DNA of 64,000 bases, taken from the NCBI GenBank assembly GCA_918807975.1, contig OU964921.1:33754498-33818497 (forward strand). The letters are read 5' to 3'. The notes beneath the pieces were generated by a model. That model had not been told where the DNA came from. It was given only the letters and a program-made list of their open reading frames with translations, and did not search any database. This DNA is from Aplidium turbinatum. Lineage: Eukaryota > Chordata > Ascidiacea > Aplousobranchia > Polyclinidae. A program made the translations under genes and the position numbers. Shown piece by piece: positions 12,627 through 23,968 of the stretch (positions are counted from its first letter, which is position 1; each line of letters opens with the position of its first letter).

Positions 12627-12780
12627 ATGAATTCAAAGCAATTGATATGCATTGCGATTGCTTTGCTGGTCACAATGGAGCTTTTCTCCAACAGTTTGGC
12701 TGAAGGAAGACCTCACGTTAGATTTCACTGCGGAAAGAAGATATGCGCTCGATGCAGCCAGTCTCTGTCAAAACGAAGCA
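12627..12780 (+). CDS. First exon of a small secreted cysteine-bearing peptide precursor
   Basis: The 51-codon exon begins MNSKQLICIAIALLVTMELF, a strong signal peptide, with likely cleavage after NSLA. The mature part starts EGRPHVRFHCGKKICARCSQ and ends SLSKRS at a consensus donor (A|GTAAGT at 12780/12781, phase 1). The three cysteines (spaced C-x4-C-x2-C) and the dibasic KR at the exon end suit a processed hormone, toxin-like or antimicrobial precursor. The spacing does not fit an insulin B chain. The next exon is unknown; an open stretch after an acceptor near 14731 fits the phase and contains a CC pair, but this is weak. An in-frame GTG upstream is not taken as the start. Confidence 0.55.
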
Positions 12781-12789
12781 GTAAGTTTG

Positions 12790-15700
12790 TTAATAGCAAA
12801 TGAATTCTAAACTATTTCCTTCAATTCACTGATACCTATTATATTTAAACAACTTGATTTGCCGATATGGCTGTTTTCATGTAACTGTTTTTTTAGGACT
12901 TCAATTTTTACATGCCCCATTTTAGCTTGAAAAAAATTTGTTTCATTAAAACTCCTGAGCCTATACCCACCAAATTATTTTCTATTATAAATTCGCTACT
13001 GCTCGTGAATATATGCTCTTGTGCCTAACAAATAAGTTACATGCACACTCCAAAATTATACTTCGCTCTTTTAAATATAGCCTACAAGCAACAAAAAAGT
13101 TAAAAATTGAGTATCGAAATTTCTAAGTTTTTGCTTGCTTTTGTTGCTTATAAGTTTAGTACAGCTGCTTGAAGCTAAACTGTATTGTAGACCCTTGCTC
13201 ACCACCAGCTTGAATAACCGGTCTGTTTTTCGCTGATGGCTAGCCTATTTTTTAGTAAGCAACAGTTTCCATTGTTTGATTGGACACTTCCTAGAACCTA
13301 GGTCGATTTATCTTCTTTGGATTCGAGATCTTCAGCAATTTGGTTTCGTTGTGCGCTAAAAAGAAATATGAAATGCCAATGCATGAGAGAAATTAAGCGT
13401 CAAGACGAAAAAGTCCGGGTTGCGTAAAATATGTTTATTTTAAGATAAGCTAAGTGCTTTCACTCAGGGGTGTTTCAAACAAGACACAACCTAACTTATT
13501 TCAAACTTTTGTTTTGTTTGATAAATAAACAATAATTAATCGCAGGGTTTGTAGAGATTTTTATCATCCTTAACCCACCTTTTTCTGTTCCAATGTAAAA
13601 GCAAAGGACCGCAACGAGTATTTTAAATTCTTTCTTGCTACAAAATGCAATCTTAACGTAACTCAAATGGAAAACATCTTCATACTCCACAGGAAACACC
13701 CGCCAAATTCTGAATCGACAGTGGATTGCATTTACGATTTACATTGCATAGTCTATTTGCATTAACCAACATATTTTTAACAAAAAAACGTAGCCTACGC
13801 TAATGTTCGTCCTTTCTCGATCATCTTGTAGCCCTAATCTTCAGCATAATGTGAAGTGTACGTTTAGTGACTTGTCATAGGCCCACTTTCGTTTCAGCCG
13901 TGAACTAAATGTTGGCTGCGGTTATAATGGTCTCATGAATTTTTTTCATAATCCCACCATGAAAAATTCCTGCGTACGCCACTGTTCATCTTACACATAA
14001 CATGCATGTCTGATGTTTTTTTATCCGTATTCATAATCTGTGGTTTGACAAACAATTTAGGCACCGTCACAAAAAAATAGGGGCCCACTAGTGGATTTCG
14101 AGAGGCGGGGCAAGATGGTGTTTACACGGCCTGAGTATAGTTTTGCCTTAAGAAGATTAATTACAGGTTGGAATGTTTGTGAAAATACAGTGCTTCACAT
14201 TTCATAACGTAAACTCTTGCTATGATAAGCAAGCTTTCAAACTATAGTAGGCTAGCTAGTTTTTGCAAAGTTGTATACTGACGTAATTGATTGAAATGGT
14301 ATAGGCTATGCCTTTGCGTTGTGACTGGACAAAAAAAGGGTTTAAAACATACAAGAATACGAAATTGCAAAGCTGGAAAAGCGATGGCCCGTCTGATTGC
14401 CTTGCCCAAAGCATTAAGATAAACTTGGCTGACAGATAAGCGTGTCGTGTACTAAACGAACACATCAAAGCGGCGAAGGATTCGCGTAACTTATGTCACT
14501 ACCTAAACGTAGTGGCTTTTAAAAGCTCCTTTGAAGCTTCAACTTAATATAAACTTTTATACAATAAGGCAATAAGGAGTGTTCAAGTATATTTTAAGCT
14601 TTTATGCATGGACTGAAGCGAGTTTCGTTCGCTATCGTACTCCTACTCAATAGTGTCTGCGTTTTCGTCTCCAAAACTTGTCAGCTTTCTTTTTTATCAG
14701 TCTCGTTTGTAGTACAATTGACAGACAGAGAACACTTCAGGAAAAAGTCTTTATTTTCAAACGTCGATTATGTTACATGTTGTCTTTGGTCCATGAAGGA
14801 GATTGCAAGCCTTGTTTATCACTTTCTATCACTGCAGCAAACTACCTTCTGCACCAGGAGATTTAAAACCCTTTTTATTTGCAGTCCAGTCTATTTCCGC
14901 AATTAAACTTAATTGCAACACTATTAACTTATTTAAATTTTCACCTTCTTCAAGGTAGCCTACATGACCTGGCATTGGTATTCGATACGATCTCTCACTT
15001 TAAAACGAAGACAAAAATTATGCCTAGCCCAAAAAATGTCTTTCATTGTTGTTATATGGACTGTTTGTTCAAACATTTACGGAATTTTATATTTTTCAGT
15101 TGGGAGACATTTCTTTGCCAGAGTTTGCAATCACTGCAAGAAATCCTGCGCATCTCTTCCATCTTTCTTTTTATCATAGTCAACAAGAGACCACCGTTGC
15201 TTATACAGTAGATTGAAAATTTATTGGAATATTGTGAACTACCAATCTGAAATTTGAAAACAGTTAATAACATGACACTATTTGTTGTTTTTTATACTGA
15301 TTTTATTCGTGATTTGAGTTTTATTTATCGCTTAAAAAATGAATCATCTTTTTCTAACAACGCAAAAGTTGTTGGCAACTTTTCACTTTTCATTGTTTGC
15401 AACCAGCAGTGTTGAGAGTTGAGTCCAGGGAGTACTTTTGAACCTAGGCTCAGGATAATTTTAGGGCCCATAACCTTTCCAAGCGGCAAGGAAACTTGAA
15501 GAAACCGCCGTGTATTCTTTCGATATAGTGTGTTGTTTCTTTCGTCTTGACTTGGAACCCGAGGATCACATTGGTACAGAGCCCAAATTATCCTCTTAAA
15601 AGCCGTACAACCAGGACGGGAAGGCCTGTGTCGCCTACTTTTCTTGATTATGTAACTAGCCTATCCTATAGCATCGCTATGACCATGGTGGAGTTATAGT

Positions 15701-16120
15701 GGCTTAGTGGCGTATGCTTTATGCTATTTACATTTTTTGTATGGTAAGACGTTTTTAACGGCAATAGTCTACAAATGATAGTTTACAATGTATATTAGGC
15801 CAGTGATACCTTTCTAGTGTCTTAGTCAAATCAACAAACAGTTGAATGTGAAGTGCTTTGAGAATGGCTTCGTGACCTAGCTTACTTTGGTTTTAATATA
15901 TGGCTGTTTTAAAATGTGTGGTATCGTACTTTTTTATCAGTAAAACTTTCACAGTATATGAACAAGTAGTTTGGAGTTTGTTTTTTTTCACTCTATACCT
16001 ACAATAGTATCCAGAGGCGGATCCAGCAAGTAGCCTTGGGAGGGACGATGTCAACAACACACAATAAATTGTTGTAACCATGATTTGGCTTTATTAAACT
16101 TAAAACTTGAATCTGCAAAA
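12790..16120. other. Intron or intergenic, little recognised
   Basis: This stretch probably includes the first intron and later exons of the 12627 gene, but no downstream exon can be fixed. At 13970-13985, CCTGCGTACGCCACTG looks like the end of a CAGTGGCG-type transposon; its partner was not found. Otherwise AT-rich with only short frames. Confidence 0.35.
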
Positions 16121-16128
16121 TAAATAAC

Positions 16129-16181
16129 CAGGAATACCTAAACTATTCGATAACTTAACTAAACTAGTTTAGGTATCCCTG
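16129..16181. mobile_element. 53-bp micro-element with inverted ends and 8-bp duplication
   Basis: CAGGAATACCTAAACTA at the left and TAGTTTAGGTATCCCTG at the right form 17-bp inverted arms with one mismatch around 19 bp. The flanks TAAATAAC (16121-16128) and CAAATAAC (16182-16189) match at 7 of 8 positions, as expected for a hAT-type insertion. Confidence 0.6.
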
Positions 16182-16632
16182 CAAATAACTAATACAATTC
16201 AAAGTCAACACCAAACCAGCTAAATCAACAACTTCACTACAACATACAGAAACTGAAACTGCCAATAGAAACCCAGTTTCATCTGACAGTTAACAATGGA
16301 ATCAACATGTCGGCTTCAGGCACTTGCTTTAGTTATGCAGAGCACTTGTTCAATTACAGCTCATGTAGATCTACATTAATCTGGCCTTTCAAAACTGCAT
16401 ACCGTGAATAAAGTTACTTTTGTGGGTTTTAGAAGGGGCGATGGTAGGCTACTGACTGCTCCATTCGCCCCTCACCCCTCTGGATTCACCATTGGTAGGC
16501 TATAGTCTAAGGCCACAAAAGTAGCCTAAACCAAGACAACTTTCTAGCACCTGTCCGAATGATATTTGTAGTGCTTACTTTGAAATAACATATGATTAGT
16601 TTTTTCAGCTTATTTCTCCATAAAGTCCATTA

Positions 16633-17514
16633 CAGTGGCGGCTCGTGTAATGGTGCTGTGGCGCTGCAGCTCCACCAATTTTTTGGGCTCATTCTGCCCG
16701 TAAAACACGTCGTGATTTTTAATTAAATTTGTTGAAGTTAGCAGACCTTTCCAACTTTTTCGCTTTCTTGACGCCTTCTCAGAGAGGGAAACTACCTTGT
16801 TGTCACATGACTTCCACTCAAGCTTGACCGCTATGACTTCGCTATGCGAGGCGCTGTGATTTTCCTTGCGCCTGAGCGCGAGCGTCATAAAAGCAAACAA
16901 ACCAAGTCGAAGTCACGTGACAATGACGTAGTTTATCAGTCTGGCAGTGCTAACGTTCGTCGTTTTGGCGCTGTCTTGAACAGTGCGCCTAGGGTTGCCA
17001 TATTAGTGATTTTATCGCTAAATTCAAAAAATTTGTCCATTTTTAAAGATGTTTGTCTACATATTTGGGGTTTGGTTATTTGGTTCTTTTTTAACTGTTT
17101 TTTAGAACCGATTAAGGTTAATTAATTGTCTTTGACGATTTCCCAACCTACATTAGTTGCAGAACAATACATTGCAAAAGTATTTAGCAACGCTTTCTGT
17201 CACAATAATGGCTGCAGAAATTCAATTTATTTTTCCTTGTCTAAATACAAAAGAAACGATATAGTGGAAATAAAACACAGCAACGAAATCAACAAAAAGA
17301 AAATATTCAAACCGCAAAAGCTTTATCTTATCTTTTCATTACAATTTAGAGCTGAAGATGCACGCAGAATGCACCAAATTAAGTGTCATTTTTCAAAATT
17401 TTCTGGGGGAGGCTCCCCCACACCCCCCTCCGTTCGACTCGCCTTCGGCGAAGACGCGGGCGGGGCGCGCCCGTCCGCAGCACCACCACTTTCACACCTC
17501 ACCAGCCGCCACTG
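16633..17514. mobile_element. hAT-type MITE, 882 bp
   Basis: Termini CAGTGGCGGCTCGTG and, inverted, CAGTGGCGGCTGGTG. A perfect 8-bp duplication GTCCATTA flanks it (16625-16632 and 17515-17522). The open frames inside (16610-16900 minus, 16844-17125 and 17126-17533 plus) run across the termini and show no transposase motif. Confidence 0.88.
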
Positions 17515-17522
17515 GTCCATTA

Positions 17523-18475
17523 GTCTGACGTAATTACATTGTTAGTGTACACTCGGGGTGTACCCTATAGGTTACATTTCTTAATATGTTATATGAATCT
17601 TTTTGCTCAGTTTCGTTCGTCATTAGGCCTAGGTATTTCAAAACAATTGCAACTTGTAACGTTTTTTTGTACGTATAACAGTTATTAAAGGTTAAAAGAA
17701 ATGTTCAAGGTCAACTAAGCGCAAAACAGATAGACGTAGTCTACGCTAAGCCACATTCAGTAAAGTCTATAACATACTACAGCAATCTACATCGCCGATA
17801 GGCGGTAAGCAAAAGCAATCTATACTTAATGAGTTTGCTACTTATCCGGGCCTTGATAGCTTAGTGTAAGTGCAAATGAACAGTAATACTCGGTATGCGA
17901 CAACTCAGCAAGTGCTTCGACTCAGCAATTACATTTCAGCTACTGCCAAGTCAACAAATGAGATTTACGTGCTCACGTCGGATGTGCTTGATTATCGCTT
18001 GTCAAACTGGTTTTGCTGACTTGTGGCCAAGTTATGGAATGGAAGACATTTTTTCCATCTTCCATCCTGAGAGTTTCTTCCATTCCATCTTAAAAATCTT
18101 CCATTCCATCTCAGAAATCTCTTCCATCTTCCATTCCATCTTCACATTTTGTGATCTCCGCGTTAAATATGCCACAAATAAACCTAAAAACCATAGGCTT
18201 TTAAGCTAAAACTTTGACAGCAGTATTTTCTTAAGTATTACGTACTGTTTGGTGGTAGAACTAGAAGCATAGATTGACTCTATAAATGCAAAAAGAAACA
18301 ACAAGTAATATTTTGTATGTCTTGATAAAGCCTTAGAAAGTTAATGATGGTATTGAGATCGAATGATGGAAGATTGTCTGCCATCCCATCATCAAAATCT
18401 TCCATTCCTTTTCATCCTTGACATTTTCCATCTTCCATCCCACAATCTGTCTTCCATTTGTTCCGGACAATTTTT
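17523..18475. other. Intergenic with TTCCATC-rich simple repeat
   Basis: From about 18045 to 18145, and again at 18370-18460 and 19670-19700, the sequence is rich in TTCCATC and CCATTCC. The 11-bp word CCAAGTTATGG occurs at both 18028 and 19714, so the TTCCATC tracts plus the repeat between them may be one composite insertion. No gene is seen. Confidence 0.35.
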
Positions 18476-19672
18476 AAATCAAACGTCACATAAAACCGTT
18501 CAGGTCTACTGAATCTTGGCGTCTGACGTAATGTACTATTGCTAGAAATCAGCAAAGATTGCATCACCTCTGGTCACACCTGTTGAAACATTACATCATC
18601 GTTAAATCTTGAATTACGAGACATGGTGTAAGCCAAAGCCAACAGGTGTTGGAATAGCTTCATAATGCTTATCATTATTACGTCACAGTAGCTGCCTACG
18701 TGCGTTTGAAATATTGCAATCTATTTTCGTCATTTTAAAATTGTTGCTTGAAAAGTTGGTCGCATATTTAACTGTTTTGCTTAGTGCTTGCCAGCTGGAC
18801 GAAATTTCGTCTTTATCTCAGTAATTTGTATTGTATTGACAAGTTTTTAGTGGCGTACGGGTATGGTGTTGCGTCGCAATTTCGACAGCCTTGGGGCAAT
18901 TTTTACAGAAATACAATTCTTGAATAGACGTTTTCAGAAAAGTGTTTCTTTCGGTCATTACATACAGACGAACGGATCCGGGAACTTTATGTTACAATAG
19001 TAGCAGGTGGCAGGTGGTCTGATCATGTCACACCTTTCTATAAGAAACTTAACATACTCAAGCTTAAAGATTTGTACGAACACGAAACTGCTAAATTCAT
19101 GTTTAAATTTGATACGGATGTATTGCCTCTGCCTTTCGCACACTACTTTGAAAAAACCAAACTCATGTATAATGCACGTCTTACTAGACATTCTTCCAAT
19201 GATTGTTATTTTGTCCCACGTTACGCCTCATCCCGACTCCAGCGCAGCATTAAATATGCCGGAGTGAAAGTCTGGAACTCCTTACCAACGAGCTTGCGTA
19301 AATTGTCATTTTATTCTTTTAAAAAACAACACAAATATTCACTCATCGCCAAATATTAGCACGATTAATTTTGAATTACCTTTATGCTACCGATAGACTA
19401 CTAAATACAGTATATTTCTCTGTGACCATCTTCTAACACCTTGTCTCAATTTTCGTTATTGAATTATTCTTATCGCAATTTTAGAACTTCTATTAGAATC
19501 TGGGGTATCTGCTTGACTCGAAGACCCATGGTCTCTTCGCAGATTCCCGTTGCTGGAAATTCCTTTTTTATTGCTGTATTTATTGTATTATATTTACCTA
19601 CAACGAATTAAATCAATCAATCAATCAATTTTCCCACGAAGAGATTATGGTTTACCGCTGTGACCACCATTC
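18476..19672 (+). repeat. Interspersed repeat R, copy 1, split by a LINE
   Basis: 18476-18996 plus 19627-19672 match the uninterrupted inverted copy at about 39205-39760. Shared words include ACCGTTCAGGTCTACTGAAT, TTTAAAATTGTTGCTTGAA and GAAGAGATTATGGTTTACCG. Copy 1 has 630 extra bases, the LINE end below. No coding frame was recognised in the repeat. Confidence 0.8.
18997..19626 (+). mobile_element. 5'-truncated LINE (CR1/L2-like), 3' end
   Basis: An open frame ending at 19359 encodes the tail of a reverse-transcriptase ORF: DHVTPFYKKLNILKLKDLYE, then ARLTRHSSNDCYFVPRYASS, then GVKVWNSLPTSLRKLSFYSF. This segment is typical of CR1/L2/Rex-group LINE C-termini. About 270 bp of 3' UTR follow, with a terminal AATC-repeat tail ending at the junction with repeat R. 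The 5' truncation is severe; endonuclease and RT core are absent. Confidence 0.75.
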
Positions 19673-19724
19673 CATTCCATCTTCCATTCTATCCCATTCC
19701 CTGCTTGTGGCATTCCAAGTTATG

Positions 19725-20159
19725 GCTTGCTCAGTTGTTACTTATTCAGTTTCATCATTTACCTATTTCAGCCACTTGCTGAAATGTTGCTAGCTCAGTT
19801 GTCACTTGCTCAGTTGTCGTTCGCTCAGTTCATAACTGCAGACGGCGGTGCAACTGCGCCCTCAAACGTTTCAATTAGTCGAAACTTGAAAAAATTTGAT
19901 AAAAATTTGAGCAAGAACTTTCATCAAGGTTGAACTTATTTTTCTTTTTTTGCTCAAATAATAGTTATGCATGCTTAATAAAATGCAGCCGCACTCCCGA
20001 ATTATTCAATTAATTAAAAATTTGATGAAAACTTGGCCAAAATCTTTCGGCATGTTTCAAAAATTTCATTAAGATTAAACCTATTTTTGATTTTTTGCTC
20101 GAATAGTCAAAGTTAAATTTTTATATCAAATTTAATGCATGTAAAATAGAAAATGGTGT
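19725..20159. other. Intergenic, nothing recognised
   Basis: Short direct repeats of GCTCAGTTGTCACTT type stand at 19730-19830. The rest is AT-rich with no gene. Confidence 0.4.
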
Positions 20160-20660
20160 AGAAACTTGGTGCAGAAACTACATATGGTGCAGAAACTACA
20201 TATAGCGCTTGCTACATATGGTGCAGAAACTTGGAACCTTACAAAGAAATTAACACTTAAACTAAGAATTATGCAGAGAGCACATGAACGAATCATGATG
20301 AGTTTAACATGGCGAGATAAAAAGACTGCCGAATGGATCAGAAATCAAACAAAATTACGAGATATATTAAGCACAATCAAGAAACTAAAATGGTCCTGGG
20401 CAGGTCATATAGCAAGATATCAGGACAATAGATGGACTAAAAAATTAACAACATGGACACCACGAGAAACCAAAAGAAAGAAAGGAAAACCAAAAGTGAG
20501 ATGGAGGGACGACATTGACAAACAATGCAATACAACCAATTGGTACCAACTAGCACATAATCATGTAAATTGGCATGAAAAGGGGAAGGCTTACGCTCTG
20601 CAATGCATGGGCTCTCACAGGCTGAAAATGATGATGATGAAAATAGAAAAAAGTCCACTG
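20160..20660 (+). mobile_element. 5'-truncated RTE-like LINE, 3' end
   Basis: The frame 20166-20663 encodes the C-terminal end of a LINE polyprotein: YGAETWNLTKKLTLKLRIMQ, then KWSWAGHIARYQDNRW and KGKPKVRWRDDIDK. These are the [YG.E.W], [GH..R] and [G.P..RW.D] blocks common to RTE-type elements. It ends in ATG repeats (from about 20626), as RTE tails do. At the 5' junction the word TGGTGCAGAAACT is repeated four times with slight variation. Confidence 0.7.
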
Positions 20661-20954
20661 TAATTGAATATGATTTAAGATGTGGGAGTTAAGAAATAAA
20701 TGTGTAATTTGATGAGAGTTAGAAAAATTTGAGCAGAAAGTATCCAGACGTTTACACACTTTATGAAAAGTAAATCCCAAGTATATCCCAATTCCAATAT
20801 CAAAATTCTCAGCTGAAAATGTAGCCTAGTCTACAAGTTTCATTTATAAAATTTTAAAAATAAGTTTTAACATGTTAAGATTTTAGATTATTATGACAAT
20901 TTGTATTTAGAAGTACGTGTAGGCCTATTATTGTCTTCTTGATGTGAATTATTT

Positions 20955-21062
20955 GTTTGTAGGCTATTTATTTATTTATTTGCAATCAGACTCAAAGTCC
21001 ATAGAATTCAAATTTTTATCAGTCATCACACAAATTATCAGACTAACACAACATCAAGCAGC
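20955..21062 (-). repeat. SINE-like tail fragment (family B)
   Basis: TATTTATTTATTTGCAATCA and CAGACTCAAAGTCCAT match the fragment at 1014-1130 and, inverted, the tail at 39775-39870. Orientation is inferred from the AAAT tail. Confidence 0.45.
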
Positions 21063-21233
21063 AGTAGCGTACCTAGGGTGTGGCAGGCATGGCTCGAGCC
21101 ATGGGCGCCACATTGATAGGGGTGCAAAAATCGGTTGATAAAAATCAAAATTTGTGACTTAGCCTACACTTTTGTCAAAATCTAATTTGCGCCCAATAAA
21201 TGATCAAAAAGGAGTCTCTCTCTTTTATTGTAA

Positions 21234-21500
21234 AAAGGTGAGTCTCATACTTGAATTCAAACATCGGGGGATGAGAACATAAGGTTCTCATTATACTAAG
21301 TCTTCGGCACTAACGAAAGTAGGGTGGCCAGTTCCTTTTTCTCGGCCGCCTTTCCTTTAGCAACTATACGCCCACCCAATTTATTACACCCTGAGTAGAG
21401 ATGAGCGGTGTTTTTCAACAACCAGCTTAAGCCGGGAGTCGAACCAGGATTGCATGATTGGAAAGCAAGCGCCTTATCCGCTGCGTCAAACCAACGATAT
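21234..21500 (-). mobile_element. tRNA-derived SINE (family C), fullest copy
   Basis: On the minus strand the 5' end reads TGACGCAGCGGATAAGGCGC, a Pol III A box, followed by CCTGGTTCGACTCCCGGC, a B box. The body contains CTGGCCACCCTACTTTCGTT and the 3' part TTCTCATCCCCCGATG. Other copies are at 4901-5123 (truncated) and 35635-35850 (diverged). The promoter derives from a tRNA gene; it is not a functional tRNA gene. Confidence 0.85.
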
Positions 21501-21548
21501 TAGCAAACAGTAGTAAGTAGAAGGTCATAACAAACTTATGTCCAATAC

Positions 21549-21600
21549 AGTGGCGTATTCTCCATGCATGCAAGGCATGCACTGCATGCCTTACAATTCT
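21549..21600. repeat. CAGTGGCG terminus with GCATGC palindrome
   Basis: CAGTGGCGTATTCTCCATGC is followed by AAGGCATGCACTGCATGCC, a perfect palindrome (arms of 10 bp counting the next TT). It looks like the left end of a CAGTGGCG-type transposon whose right end was not located. Confidence 0.35.
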
Positions 21601-21944
21601 GACGAAATCAGAAATCTTTTAGAAACAACAAATTTATGCGTAGAAATTGAAAATGTTAATAGCAAAACCACCTCGCTCTCTTAATTTCAATATTCGAAAC
21701 AACTGTTCGTTTTCAAAATTTGGAAACTTTGCTGACCCTGGCAACTCTGCATGCTGAGACGAGCTCAGCATGCGTTGATAATACAATTTGCCTATTCGCT
21801 GCTCTTTTACAACAGCGTGGCGCAAATGGAACCAAGGCATGCAGATTTTTGAAATTGCATGCAAAACAAAAGTCACGATCTCGAGACAGATCGATTTCAT
21901 CTTTGAGCGTAGGCAAATTCCATCCTTAGTATGGATGGTTGGTT

Positions 21945-22110
21945 TGTTTGGTTTTTGAATCTTTATCCTCGGACTGACAAAGCCTTGAAGGTTATTCCTG
22001 GTAGTTTTGCATACTTGTAGAGGCTCTTGACGCAGGGCCGGTTACCGAGATTGGCAGAGTGAAGTTTTCCAATTGTTGAAGTCCTGTTGCTAGGGAATTA
22101 TTTGTCATTT
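21945..22110 (-). repeat. Interspersed repeat A (SINE-like)
   Basis: It shares TTTATCCTCGGACTGACAAA, GTAGTTTTGCATACTTGTAG and TGACGCAGGGCCGGTTAC with copies at 28415-28460 (partial), 39925-40085, 50370-50584 and 57614-57748. On the minus strand the left end is an AATC-type tail, so the family probably uses a LINE-like 3' tail. The frame at 21992-22189 is a by-product. Confidence 0.65.
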
Positions 22111-22195
22111 TTTTCATCAGAAACGGTAGAGTTTGAGCTTGCTCCAACTTCCAGATCATTTTCATCGCAGTTGGATAGACTTGCATCACTCATTA

Positions 22196-22342
22196 TTAAT
22201 TTTCTTCATCATCTTCGTTTCTTTCCTCACTTGTGATAGAAGCCTCATCTCTTAGCAAACATTTTTTCTTACTGCTTGGAACACTTACTTCTGGATTACG
22301 TACATCTTCATTGCAAATGCTTTTACCCGGTTCCACAGCCAT
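22196..22342 (-). CDS. Small acidic open frame, 48 codons, unknown
   Basis: MAVEPGKSICNEDVRNPEV opens after an A-rich leader, and the frame ends SEERNEDDEEN before two in-phase stops. Serine, lysine and acidic residues dominate. There is no splice evidence and no known motif. It lies beside an interspersed repeat, so it could be an exon of a degraded transposon gene or chance. Confidence 0.15.
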   Translation of the reverse strand: MAVEPGKSICNEDVRNPEVSVPSSKKKCLLRDEASITSEERNEDDEEN

Positions 22343-22344
22343 TT

Positions 22345-23218
22345 TTCTTGTTCAAAAACACCGTTCAAAGTAACCCCATCAGTAAAATAAAAGCTTAGCT
22401 AGCCGGAAAACCCTGATTTTCGGAAAAACTGAAAATAATACAAAAAAATCCTTTTAGATCTAAGATCTTGATGATATTTCCAACATCTGCTTAAAAAACT
22501 GAGCTGAAATGCCATCAAAAGGCTGAGAACCAGAGGGAAGTTGGAACACAACACTTCACCATGCTGTTTTGCTAGAATCACTCATTTATGAAATTGTGCA
22601 CTGGAGCGTGAAGTAAATTAAGTCTCAAACCAAATTTCCAGACTTAATCGAAAGTAATTTTACCATGGACTACGAAAAAGTGACTTTTAACCCGACATTC
22701 CGCTTTATTTGGGAGTTATTAACAAAACTATTACCCTGTCAACTAATTTTGGGGAACTGTCCAAAGTTTACCCCGGTTTCAAAGTATCCCCATTTTACGG
22801 GTAGCCTAGATGAACAGATTTTGCAAAACAAGAAATAAAATAAATTTCATCCGATTGGTCCCGCACTTCCCCTATCAGCACGTGGAGCTTAGCAGCTCAC
22901 TTCGTGAGCATTTAACTGTCTTTTCAATCCTGACCTTAAAATTCATTTTATTCAAACCCTGAGATTTCAAGCATTTATTTGTGAATACCAAGGAGGGAAG
23001 ATTTGGATTAGCTTCCTTGCTTCTCTTTCACTTCATCATACTAAATGTTCATCGACCCGGCTTATGCCTGGATGCCACAAAAATGTTAGGCTATCTGGTA
23101 AGTCATTATATGTTTCTCGGCAGTCAAGTACAGCAAGAATTGACTGCGATAGACACGTGTTTCGCCCACGAAGCTGGGCTCTTTTTTTTTATTCTTATTT
23201 TGCGCAACGCTGGGCTCT
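22345..23218. other. Intergenic, nothing recognised
   Basis: AT-rich stretch with no convincing gene. Just before the T-run at 23219 the word GCGCAACGCT occurs at 23203 and 23249, on both sides of the run. Confidence 0.4.
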
Positions 23219-23968
23219 TTTTTTTTTTTTTTTTTTTTTTTCTTTCGCGCAACGCTCAGAGTTCAAGATGGATACCACTACATCTTGCAGGTTTACAAAT
23301 TGTCCATATGGAATGGATTTGTTTCCTGTCTCATCATTAGTGCGTCCGCTCCGGGAGCCGTCCACACACCCAAACACTCAGCAGGCACACCATACTTACA
23401 TGGAAGATACCTACCAGGGAGGCGAGGGATTCACTACGACCGAAGGGACCCACCGCGGTAGATGGTAATCTGTGGATGTAAATATTTGGTTAGTGGCTGC
23501 CTCAAGCTGATCTGCCTGTCTCGACTTTCCTCTTGCTGATCTTGGAGCAGACTAGGAGATGGCGGGTCAAGCATGAGAACTAGCGCGTTTTGGTAGATAA
23601 TTCATTTTTTAATTTTATTTGGGTTTGTTTGTGTGTGTGTATCTTCTTGTTGCCCGCTTGAAGAAGGGCACCTGTTTGGAGGAAACGGGCCACTGCAGTC
23701 TGACACCTCATTTGGCGGAGATGCCAGAGAGGAGCGGCCAGAGAGAGGGTAGCTTTCGCTGACCCCAGAGTCGTCTTGGAATGGGCCGCTGCAATCCTGT
23801 CATCCCAGAGCGAGTGGGACAACGGAGAGGGACGGTTAAAGATCTCCCGCTGCAATCACTCTTTCGGCATCAGGCCGTTGTAGATGAGTGAGAGGGACGG
23901 GTTAAAGGTGGGTTGTTACGCCCTTGGCTGTCTAAACTTCTTCAAAGATGATCTACGACCGTACTGTG

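Noticed and set aside
12627-12780. Insulin/relaxin B chain
   Set aside because: Cysteines are spaced C-x4-C-x2-C after one G, not the C-x11-C of insulin family B chains.
14604-15211. Overlapping frames of 62-110 codons as a gene
   Set aside because: No conserved motif; at best one segment is a later exon of the 12627 gene.
17126-17533. 135-codon plus-strand frame
   Set aside because: Crosses the right end of a hAT MITE into its flank; no motif.
21234-21500. tRNA gene
   Set aside because: A and B boxes are present but there is no cloverleaf end; the sequence continues into a repeated SINE body.
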